From Elusimicrobiota bacterium (GTDB lineage: Bacteria; Elusimicrobiota; Endomicrobiia; Endomicrobiales; Endomicrobiaceae), in assembly GCA_031256695.1 (NCBI GenBank), contig JAIRQB010000190.1:1-20864 (forward strand): a stretch of 20,864 bases of DNA. The letters are read 5' to 3'. Shown here in pieces: positions 1-5,992 of the stretch; the first letter of the stretch is position 1; the number at the start of each line of letters is the position of its first letter. Made by a program: the position numbers and the translations under genes. The notes under the pieces are model-generated. The model ran no database searches. It saw only the letters and a list, made by a program, of their open reading frames with translations, and had not been told where the DNA came from.

Positions 1-26
1 AGGCTTTTTAAGAGAAGGAAACAGCA

Positions 27-890
27 ATGAATACCTTGATAGTCTATATTAAACTCATCAGAGCAAAGCATTGGATAAAAAATATCCTTATTTTTTTGCC
101 TTTGATTTTTGTTTTAGAACTTTCAAATACCGCGCTGCTGATAAAAAGTTTTATAGGTTTTCTCTCTTTTTCTTTTTTGGCTTCAGCCGTATATGTCATA
201 AATGATTTATTAGACTTAAGCGAGGATAAAAAACATAAAGAAAAGAAAAACCGCCCCCTTGCAAGCGGAGTTATTTCAAAAAATGCGGGCATTTTTATTT
301 CTTGTTTTTTATTGCTTTGCTCTTTCGCATTAGACGCCGCATTTTATGATTTCAATTTTGCCGCTCTATCCGTCCTTGCCGCTTATCTTATTTTAAATAT
401 CTCTTATAGTTTTTATTTAAAACATTTACCCATCATTGACATCGTTATTTTGTCGTCTGGTTTTGTCTTACGCGTTTTATACGGAAGTCTTATAACGGGC
501 ATTCCAATATCAAATTGGCTATACCTTGTCATAATAGCCTTCTCTTTGACATTAGGCATTGGTAAAAGACGCAATGAAATATCATTAGACTCTCGCCCTG
601 TTTTAAAGAAATATACAAGAGACTTTTTGGATAAAACTTTTTATATGTGTATGGCTATTACAATAATGTTTTATTCACTGTGGACATTAGACAGCAAAAC
701 AATTATCGCTCAAACAGGCGTCAATTTGATATGGACAGTGCCTTTAGTTTTGATTATTTGCATAAGATATAGTTTTTGCATAGAGGTTAAAGAAGGCGGC
801 GACCCGGTTGAAGTTTTGCTAAATGACAAAATTTTGCTTTTCCTCACTCTTATTTATGCCGCTTCTATTCTTTTTATTTTGTATAGGTAA
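27..890 (+). CDS. UbiA-family prenyltransferase, decaprenyl-phosphate phosphoribosyltransferase-like
   Basis: A 287-residue integral membrane protein with about eight or nine hydrophobic segments. The N-terminus (RAKHWIKN, residues 13-20) and the first Asp-rich motif NDLLDLSEDKKHKEKKNRPLASG (about residues 59-81) match the UbiA subfamily that transfers 5-phosphoribose from PRPP to polyprenyl phosphate (DPPR synthase type) rather than the quinone enzymes. A second polar loop, GIGKRRNEISLD, lies near residue 178. By family knowledge the product would be a lipid-linked pentose donor for envelope glycans. The start follows the purine-rich AGAGAAGGAAA. The usual partner phosphatase and oxidoreductases are not visible; they could lie upstream of the window. 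The substrate is inferred from motif resemblance, so another UbiA activity remains possible. Confidence 0.8.
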   Translation: MNTLIVYIKLIRAKHWIKNILIFLPLIFVLELSNTALLIKSFIGFLSFSFLASAVYVINDLLDLSEDKKHKEKKNRPLASGVISKNAGIFISCFLLLCSFALDAAFYDFNFAALSVLAAYLILNISYSFYLKHLPIIDIVILSSGFVLRVLYGSLITGIPISNWLYLVIIAFSLTLGIGKRRNEISLDSRPVLKKYTRDFLDKTFYMCMAITIMFYSLWTLDSKTIIAQTGVNLIWTVPLVLIICIRYSFCIEVKEGGDPVEVLLNDKILLFLTLIYAASILFILYR

Positions 891-1330
891 GATGAGAATT
901 AACGGCAAAAAAGTTAAAAGATAAAATTGAATAGTTAAGAGTTAAGGAAAAACAACAATATAGAAATGGCAAACAAGGAATTCTTGAGTTGCCTTATTTA
1001 TGCAGTCTTAATTTCAGCGGCAAGTCCGCGCTAGAAATTGTTGAAGGAATAGCGAGCGGAAGTTTAAAAAAAAACGGTAGTAGTCTGCGTAATTTGTCGG
1101 CGCAGCCGACACCAAGAAGTAAAGTCGGTAATGCGCCGCAAATAACGCTTAATAAAAAAGAGCAAAACAGAAGCAAAAATTGAATTTTTATTACTAAAAT
1201 TTTTGCGAGGTTTTGCGAAACCTTGACCTCAAAAATTCTCGCCCGCAAAACCAAGCAAAACGGCGAGGAATGGGCGAAAAGAATTTTTGAATGTAGAGCG
1301 GAATGGAATACCATCAAAAGGAGATGTTTT
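891..1330. other. Palindrome-rich intergenic region, no convincing gene
   Basis: This 440-base gap has several inverted repeats: TGTCGGC/GCCGACA (1095-1101 and 1105-1111), AGGTTT-TGCG-AAACCT flanked by AATTTTTG/CAAAAATT (roughly 1196-1237), GGTTTTGCG/CGCAAAACC joining neighbouring arms, and CTCGCC/GGCGAG near 1238-1267. Short open frames exist on both strands (989-1183 +, 994-1401 -), but neither resembles a protein I know and the palindromes cross them. The left end has AGTTAAAAG-type A/T repeats. It could be a degraded repeat element or a structured untranslated region; I cannot tell which. Confidence 0.5.
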
Positions 1331-2377
1331 ATGTCAAAGTTTTTCATTACAGGCGGAGCAGGATTTTTAGGAATCAATTTAACGAGGTTTTTGCTAAACA
1401 AAGGGCATAATGTAGTTTCATATGATTTTGCGCCCGATTATAATTACCCTGAAAAAGACGACAAAAGAGTTACAGTGATAAAAGAAGATATTAGGCATTT
1501 TGATATTTTGTCTAAATCTATGGCGGGAAGCGATATTGTAATCCATACAGCCGCCGCATTGCCGCTCTACAGCGAGGAAGATATTAGGACTACTGACATT
1601 GACGGAACAAGAAATGTCTTTTTAGCCGCAAAACAAAACGGCATAAAAACGGCAATACAGATTTCTTCTACGGCAGTCTACGGCATACCAGACCATCATC
1701 CTCTTTTAGAAACAGATAAATTGCAAGGCGTCGGAGCATATGGCATAGCGAAAGTTGAAGCGGAAAGCATTTGCGCTCAATTCCGCAAAGAAGGCATAAC
1801 TGTTCCAATAATACGTCCAAAATCTTTTATAGGTCCAGAGCGTTTAGGCGTTTTTGCGCTTTTCTATGATTGGGCTGAAAGCGGTCATAATTTTCCATTG
1901 ATAGGCAGCGGGAATAATAAATATCAATTCCTTGATGTTGAGGATTTATGCGAGGCAATTTATTTGTGCGCAACTTTGCCGCCTGAAAAGACAAATGATG
2001 TCTTTAATATAGGCGCTGAGGAATTTACGACTATGAAAGAGGATTATCAGGTTGTTTTAGACAAGGCTGGCTTTAAAAAGAGAATGCTGGGTTTTCCCGC
2101 CGCTCCTCTTATATGGACTTTAAGAATCCTTGAATTTTTTAAACTCTCGCCTCTCTATAAATGGATTTATGAGACAGCCTGCGAGGATTCTTTTGTTTCA
2201 ATAGATAAAGCAAAAGAACAGTTGGGGTGGAAGCCTAAATTTTCAAATAAAGACGCATTGCTCCGCAATTATGAATGGTATATAGAGCATAAAAATGATT
2301 TTAAAGACTTAAACGGAGTCTCTCATAGAGTTCCTTGGAAACAAGGGATATTGAAAATTGCCAAAATGTTTTTTTAG
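1331..2377 (+). CDS. NAD-dependent epimerase/dehydratase (extended SDR)
   Basis: A 348-residue extended short-chain dehydrogenase/reductase. The N-terminal Rossmann motif is FFITGGAGFLG (GxxGxxG), followed by a DIRHFD-type acidic strand, HTAA, SSTAVYG and the catalytic YxxxK (YGIAK). The C-terminal part has the substrate-domain signatures VFNIG and QLGWKPK. Family members act on nucleotide sugars (4-epimerases, dehydratases, reductases); the exact substrate cannot be read from the sequence. The frame is open upstream to 1223, but I chose ATG 1331 because AAAAGGAGATGTTTT is placed correctly before it and the Rossmann strand begins at once. With the preceding UbiA-type enzyme it may serve glycan precursor synthesis, although 440 bases separate them. 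Confidence 0.88.
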   Translation: MSKFFITGGAGFLGINLTRFLLNKGHNVVSYDFAPDYNYPEKDDKRVTVIKEDIRHFDILSKSMAGSDIVIHTAAALPLYSEEDIRTTDIDGTRNVFLAAKQNGIKTAIQISSTAVYGIPDHHPLLETDKLQGVGAYGIAKVEAESICAQFRKEGITVPIIRPKSFIGPERLGVFALFYDWAESGHNFPLIGSGNNKYQFLDVEDLCEAIYLCATLPPEKTNDVFNIGAEEFTTMKEDYQVVLDKAGFKKRMLGFPAAPLIWTLRILEFFKLSPLYKWIYETACEDSFVSIDKAKEQLGWKPKFSNKDALLRNYEWYIEHKNDFKDLNGVSHRVPWKQGILKIAKMFF

Positions 2378-2426
2378 GCAAATAAAGGCAAAGCAGTTTT
2401 TATGCCGAGCAAGAAAAGGAAAAAAA

Positions 2427-3194
2427 ATGAATAAAGACGATTTTGAAAATTTAGCAAAACAGTCGGCTCTGATAGCGGCAGACAAGAAAGCAGAGGATGC
2501 TTTGATTTTAGATGTGTCCTCATTAACGCCGACGGCTTATTTTTTCACAATAATTCAGGCAAATTCCTCTCCTCAAATATCCGCTGTCTGCGATGAGATA
2601 GAAAAGCAATTTAAAGAAAAAGGAATTGCCCCTATCAGAAAAGAGAGCAGGAATTCAACTTCTTGGCGGGTAATAGATTATGGAGGGCTGATTGTCCATA
2701 TAATGACTCAACAGATTAGGCATACTTATAAGATAGAGGAGTTTTGGAAAGAGGCTCAAACTGTGGATTTTATGCCTAAAACAATAAAAACTGAAAATCA
2801 AAAAGAGACGGCTGCGCCTGCTTCTATTGAAAAAACTAAAAAACAAGCGAAAAAATCTGTAAAGAAAAATGCAAAAGACGGCGGCAAAAAAACAAAAACT
2901 GCAAAAACTAAAAAGACAATAAAAAAAGCGGCGGCAAAATCAAAACCGGCAAAAAAATCTAAAACAAAACCTGCAAAAATAGCGGCAAAAAAGCCTGCAA
3001 AGAAGTCAATCAAAAAACCTGCAAAGAAAACCCAAACAAAAGCCGTCAAAAAAGTTGTAAAAAAGCCCGTTGAAAAAACGGCAAAGAAAACCTTAAAGAA
3101 AACTGCGGCAAAAACAATGCATAAAAATGCAAGAAAAACTGAAAAGAAAAAAACGGCAATAAAAAGGACAATAAAAAAAATAATGACGGCATAA
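2427..3194 (+). CDS. rsfS: Ribosome silencing factor RsfS with lysine-rich C-terminal tail
   Basis: Residues 1 to about 112 form the RsfS (DUF143/Iojap) domain: AEDALILDVSSLTPTAYFFTI, then SWRVIDYGGLIVHIM and YKIEEFWKEA, where bacterial RsfS has DYGDVVVHVF and LW-DA. RsfS binds ribosomal protein uL14 and blocks subunit joining when nutrients are scarce. Residues 118-255 are a low-complexity tail of about 38 percent Lys, rich in Ala, Pro and Thr with AKKPAKK-type repeats, like histone H1 or AlgP tails. Ordinary RsfS proteins are about 105-130 residues, so this one is twice the usual length. The frame is open from 2358, but ATG 2427 after AAAAGGA fits the family start. Function of the core is well supported; the role of the tail is unknown. 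Confidence 0.9.
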   Translation: MNKDDFENLAKQSALIAADKKAEDALILDVSSLTPTAYFFTIIQANSSPQISAVCDEIEKQFKEKGIAPIRKESRNSTSWRVIDYGGLIVHIMTQQIRHTYKIEEFWKEAQTVDFMPKTIKTENQKETAAPASIEKTKKQAKKSVKKNAKDGGKKTKTAKTKKTIKKAAAKSKPAKKSKTKPAKIAAKKPAKKSIKKPAKKTQTKAVKKVVKKPVEKTAKKTLKKTAAKTMHKNARKTEKKKTAIKRTIKKIMTA

Positions 3195-3234
3195 ATGCCA
3201 AAAAGCATTTACGACTAAAATTTAGCAGACAAAT

Positions 3235-3273
3235 AAAAAAGGCAAAGACTTAAATTTAAGTCTTTGCCTTTTT
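3235..3273. terminator. Bidirectional rho-independent terminator
   Basis: A perfect inverted repeat, GGCAAAGACTTAAA/TTTAAGTCTTTGCC (3241-3268), is preceded by A6 and followed by T5. It lies between the convergent rsfS (+) and PDGLE gene (-), so it can end transcription from both sides. Confidence 0.9.
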
Positions 3274-3304
3274 GCTTTTATGCCCGTCTATATGCGTTTT
3301 TAAC

Positions 3305-3580
3305 TTATTTATTCATCTTTTTAACTATTACAAAAAGCGATTTGTATAAAAGATACAGCAAAATTATGCCTGCTATACCTGCCGCAAATGCCGTCAAAAA
3401 AGCATTGTCAATTAAAGGAAAAGAGTATTCGCTAAAAAAAGCCTTTATAGTATAGGCATTTTCGGCAAAACCGTATTTTTCTGATATTGCCTCTAATGCA
3501 TCGGGATAACTTGAAGCAAATAAACTCGCTAGCAAAATAACGGCAATGGGCAAAATCCACAGAAAAATTTTCTTATTCAT
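3305..3580 (-). CDS. PDGLE-domain (CbiN-like) metal transport accessory protein
   Basis: A 91-residue protein with two hydrophobic segments, about residues 5-24 and 62-82, separated by an extracytoplasmic loop containing SSYPDALEAISEKYGF. This loop matches the PDGLE domain (consensus SxxPDGLExxAE), with Ala in place of Gly. PDGLE/CbiN proteins accompany CbiM in Ni/Co energy-coupling-factor transporters. Its start overlaps the end of the cbiM-like gene by 8 bases, and GGGAGG precedes the ATG, so translation is probably coupled. No CbiQ (T component) or CbiO (ATPase) gene follows; the pair ends at the terminator shared with rsfS. Confidence 0.85.
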   Translation of the reverse strand: MNKKIFLWILPIAVILLASLFASSYPDALEAISEKYGFAENAYTIKAFFSEYSFPLIDNAFLTAFAAGIAGIILLYLLYKSLFVIVKKMNK

Positions 3581-4250
3581 TTGCGCCTCCCAAATTTTTA
3601 AAGACCTTCAGCAAGAGCAGAGTAAGAGCAGACTCTAAAACGGCAAAAAGCAAATGCAGACTCATCATATCTTTAAAAGCCGCGCTAAAAGAAACTGCGC
3701 CTGATATAGAAATTTCTATAAGGCAAGCAAGAGCGGCGGCTAAAACTGAAAAGAAACAAGCGGCAATGACGGCTGCATAATAATTCTTTGCAGATAAAGC
3801 CTTATACACAAAATAAGAGAGAAAAGAGCCGATAAAAGCCATATTCAATATATTTGCGCCAAGCGCCAAAAGCCCGCCGTCTGCAAAAAAAACAGCCTGA
3901 ATTGCTAAAACCGATGAAATAATCACAAAACCGGCAAAAGGACCAGCCAAAACTGCGGCAAAAACCCCGCCTATTAAGTGGGCGGAAGTAGACGATGCTA
4001 TTGGGATATTAAACATCTGAGCCGCAAATACCCATACAGAAATCATCGCAAGTTTTTGGAAATACTTATCGGCATTTTTGGAAAATCCCATAATGCCCGC
4101 TATTTTTTGTCCATTATTGCCCGCTAAATTGCCTATCAAAACCCCAACCGCTTTAAAAACCCGCCCTAAACAATAACCCATCATGCCCAAAGCGCCTGCA
4201 AGAAGCCCCAAAGCCGCCTTATTGTTTAAAAAACCGTCTGGAATGTGCAT
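3573..4250 (-). CDS. cbiM: CbiM-type energy-coupling-factor transporter substrate-binding permease
   Basis: A 225-residue membrane protein that starts MHIPDGFL, the CbiM signature whose N-terminal Met-His chelates Co/Ni in the structurally studied homologues. Further family marks are STSAHLIGG (about residues 85-93) and FADGGLLALGANILNMA (about residues 121-137). It has about six hydrophobic segments and is the expected length. AGGAGGCAAT directly precedes the ATG at 4250. The PDGLE gene downstream overlaps by 8 bases, making a two-gene operon. The metal (cobalt or nickel) cannot be decided. I saw no recognisable cobalamin or metal riboswitch in the 160 bases upstream. Confidence 0.9.
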   Translation of the reverse strand: MHIPDGFLNNKAALGLLAGALGMMGYCLGRVFKAVGVLIGNLAGNNGQKIAGIMGFSKNADKYFQKLAMISVWVFAAQMFNIPIASSTSAHLIGGVFAAVLAGPFAGFVIISSVLAIQAVFFADGGLLALGANILNMAFIGSFLSYFVYKALSAKNYYAAVIAACFFSVLAAALACLIEISISGAVSFSAAFKDMMSLHLLFAVLESALTLLLLKVFKNLGGANE

Positions 4251-4334
4251 ATTGCCTCCTTTTTTAACATCAAAAACAATGTTTTTCCATATATTTCAGT
4301 ATATTTGCCGAGAGGGATTATAATAAATTTTCTA

Positions 4335-4363
4335 TTGAAAACGGCAAACTTATAAGATAAAAT
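4335..4363 (+). promoter_or_regulatory. Candidate sigma70-type promoter for pal
   Basis: TTGAAA (4335-4340) and TAAAAT (4358-4363) are separated by exactly 17 bases, about 50 bases before the pal start. A small GGGCT-ATA-AGCCC hairpin (4382-4394) and GGAGG (from 4402) lie between it and the ATG. A TATAAT at 4319-4324 is an alternative -10, but it has no good -35 partner. Confidence 0.45.
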
Positions 4364-4412
4364 GCCGACGTTGAATATCAGGGGCTATAAGCCCTAAAAA
4401 CGGAGGACTAAA

Positions 4413-4880
4413 ATGAAAAATCTGAAAATGGCAATGGCATTTATTGCAGTGTTTACACCGGCAGTTTTTATCACAGGCTGCCAAAAAAACGAGGTAACAG
4501 GAGAACCGGTTGCAGAGCCGTCTGTTAAGGCGGATTTTGACGGACAATATCTTAAAGTTGTCAATTTTGATTTTGACAAAAGCGAAATAAGCAGTTTGGC
4601 GGCAAGCATTTTAAAGGAAAATGCCCAGTATTTAAGCGCTAACTTAAATATCAATATAGTTGTAGAAGGGCATTGCGACAGCCGAGGAACAGTTGCCTAC
4701 AATTTAGCGCTTGGACAGAGGAGAGCCTTAAAAGTTAAGGAATATTATGTCAGTCTCGGCATTGCTTCTGATAGGATAGCGGCTATTTCATATGGCGAGG
4801 AAAAGCCGGTAGACCCTGAAGAAAATGAAGACGCATATGCTAAAAATAGAAGAGCAGAAACCAAAATGGTCTCAAAATAG
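4413..4880 (+). CDS. pal: Peptidoglycan-associated lipoprotein Pal, OmpA-like
   Basis: A 155-residue lipoprotein. The signal peptide ends in the lipobox FITG-C, giving lipidated Cys23. Residues about 45-155 form an OmpA-like peptidoglycan-binding domain: VNFDFDKSEI, VEGHCDSRGTVAYNLALGQR (the diaminopimelate-binding region with Asp and Arg), AISYGEEKP and NRRAE. Pal anchors the outer membrane to peptidoglycan in the Tol-Pal system, so this gene indicates a diderm cell. Replacement of the usual HTDxxG by HCDSRG occurs in many Pal proteins. GGAGG lies eight bases before the start. The tol genes are not in the window; tmRNA follows 20 bases after the stop. Confidence 0.93.
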   Translation: MKNLKMAMAFIAVFTPAVFITGCQKNEVTGEPVAEPSVKADFDGQYLKVVNFDFDKSEISSLAASILKENAQYLSANLNINIVVEGHCDSRGTVAYNLALGQRRALKVKEYYVSLGIASDRIAAISYGEEKPVDPEENEDAYAKNRRAETKMVSK

Positions 4881-4899
4881 ATAAATCGGCAAAGGTTTA

Positions 4900-5279
4900 G
4901 GGGGCGAATAGGGTTCGACGGGAGCGATAGAAGCAAAGACAGCAAGTCGGAGTTGACCGAAGGCTCCGTAAAAATCGGTCAAAAAATAAACAACAATAAA
5001 AATGTTGCGGCAAGTCCCGATTTCGGGGCATTGCCTTTAGCCGCCTAAGTTGCGGCTTCGTTTTACCGAAGACATCTGCTATTTGGATAAAACGTCACCT
5101 TGCAGGTTAGTTTCAGTTTGCTTGTCGCGTCAAATTGAAATGAAAACAAAACGGGGCTGGTTTAAAAAGTAATCCTGTCTAGAGACGGCTTTTTAAGCGA
5201 GAAAAAATTCTAGGCTAAACTTGTAGCGGTCTTGTTTATACGTTTTCGGACGCGGGTTCAATTCCCGCCGCCTCCACCA
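4900..5279 (+). ncRNA. ssrA: tmRNA (transfer-messenger RNA)
   Basis: The 5' end GGGGGCG-AATAGGGTTCGACGG and the 3' end CGCGGGTTCAATTCCCGC-CGCCTCC-A-CCA form the tRNA-like domain; all seven acceptor pairs form if the RNA starts at 4900, and CCA is encoded. PK1 is visible (GGAG/CTCC with GACCGA/TCGGTC, about 4949-4980). The tag frame ends in ALPLAA followed by TAA at 5046-5048, and the P5 helix AGCCGC/GCGGCT encloses the stop codon. The A-rich stretch after PK1 places the resume codon near 4989-4995, giving a tag of about 18-19 residues (NNKNVAASPDFGALPLAA). tmRNA with SmpB rescues stalled ribosomes and adds the degradation tag. The resume codon itself is uncertain. Confidence 0.97.
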
Positions 5280-5363
5280 AAGAGTCAAAATTGTCAAAAG
5301 TTTAAAAACGGAACATTTTGAAAGAGGTTTTTGTTAAGTCGGAGCAGTTTGGGGAGTTTTTAG

Positions 5364-5687
5364 ATGGAAGAAAAAGAATTAGATTTCAATGTTCATTTTT
5401 TTAATTTAATCACTTTGTTTTCACAAACCGCTTGGTATCAATTGGGAAAAGTTCCAAGCCCTGTTGACGGCAAAATAAGCAAAGATTTGAAAGCCGCGCA
5501 ATTTACAATAGACACTCTTTTAATGCTCCGTGAAAAAACAAAAGGGAATTTGAGCAAAAAAGAAGAGAGTTTATTATCTGCATCAATATCAGACCTTCAG
5601 TTAAATTATGCCGATGAGGTTTCAAAACCGCAAAACCAAGAGATTAAGCAGGAAAACCCGGCAAGCGAAACTGAGAAAACAGAGTAA
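5364..5687 (+). CDS. DUF1844 family protein
   Basis: A 107-residue soluble protein. Residues 5-80 match DUF1844: DFNVHFFNLITLFSQTAWYQLGKVPSPVDGK, then DLKAAQFTIDTLLMLREKTKGNLSKKEESLL. The family is small, mostly helical and of unknown function, found in diderm phyla such as Deltaproteobacteria and Elusimicrobia. The C-terminal 25 residues are polar and probably disordered. It lies 84 bases after tmRNA and 41 bases before tRNA-Gln, and could share a transcript with them. Only weak ribosome-binding sequence (GGGGAG) precedes the start. Confidence 0.88.
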   Translation: MEEKELDFNVHFFNLITLFSQTAWYQLGKVPSPVDGKISKDLKAAQFTIDTLLMLREKTKGNLSKKEESLLSASISDLQLNYADEVSKPQNQEIKQENPASETEKTE

Positions 5688-5728
5688 ATTTGAAATAGCG
5701 GACGGATTGCAGTTTGCCGGCTCTTATT

Positions 5729-5801
5729 TGCCCGATGGTGTAATGGGTAACACGTCTGCCTCTGGAGCAGGAGTCTCATGGTTCGAGCCCATGTCGGGCA
5801 G
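5729..5801 (+). tRNA. tRNA-Gln (anticodon CTG)
   Basis: A complete cloverleaf: acceptor TGCCCGA/TCGGGCA, D-stem GTGT/ACAC with loop AATGGGTA, anticodon stem TCTGC/GCAGG with loop CTCTGGA (anticodon CTG at 5762-5764), five-base variable loop, and T-arm CATGG-TTCGAGC-CCATG. The U1-A72 pair and discriminator G73 agree with glutamine identity. CCA is not encoded. Confidence 0.95.
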
Positions 5802-5816
5802 TTTTAGAAGCAAGAC

Positions 5817-5846
5817 AAAAAAGCCCCATTGCAAAGGGGCTTTTTT
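5817..5846 (+). terminator. Rho-independent terminator after tRNA-Gln
   Basis: AAAAAAGCCCC, loop ATTGCAAA, GGGGCTTTTTT: a strong stem followed by a T run. It ends the pal-ssrA-DUF1844-tRNA region. The A-rich left arm could also let it work in reverse. Confidence 0.9.
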
Positions 5847-5895
5847 ATTTTACAGGCAAAACAATTTTCAAACGGCTGCTAGGTATAAAGATTAC

Positions 5896-5939
5896 AATGC
5901 CGCTTTGCGCTGTTAAATATATGCGCGCCGGCATTTTTT
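5896..5939 (+). terminator. Hairpin plus T-run upstream of mprF
   Basis: AATGCCG (5896-5902) pairs with CGGCATT (5929-5935), with inner GCGC/GCGC complementarity, and six Ts end the structure at 5934-5939. It lies about 55 bases before the mprF start. It may be a second terminator or a leader attenuator. Confidence 0.4.
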
Positions 5940-5992
5940 ATCTTTGAAACTCCCGCAGAAAACAGACAAAAAATTTTAAAGGAAATTCTGCA

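Noticed and set aside
989..1183. 64-codon open frame in the gap after the UbiA-type gene
   Set aside because: No recognisable domain or good ribosome-binding site, and the inverted repeats run through it; more likely repeat-derived.
994..1401. 135-codon frame on the - strand across the same gap
   Set aside because: It overlaps the well-supported epimerase start and has no family resemblance; chance frame.
2798..3208. 136-codon - strand frame rich in Phe, Ala and Val opposite the rsfS tail
   Set aside because: It is the mirror of the AAA-rich lysine codons; hydrophobic composition follows from base composition alone.
3235..3273. Palindrome considered as an operator or insertion-sequence end
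   Set aside because: It is flanked by A and T runs and lies between convergent gene ends, so a bidirectional terminator explains it fully.
4319..4324. TATAAT as the main -10 box for pal or cbiM
   Set aside because: No acceptable -35 hexamer at 16-18 bases; TTGAAA-17-TAAAAT just downstream is a better pal promoter.
5608..5916. + strand frame of 102 codons spanning tRNA-Gln and the terminator
   Set aside because: It overlaps a complete cloverleaf tRNA and terminator, so it cannot be a real coding region.
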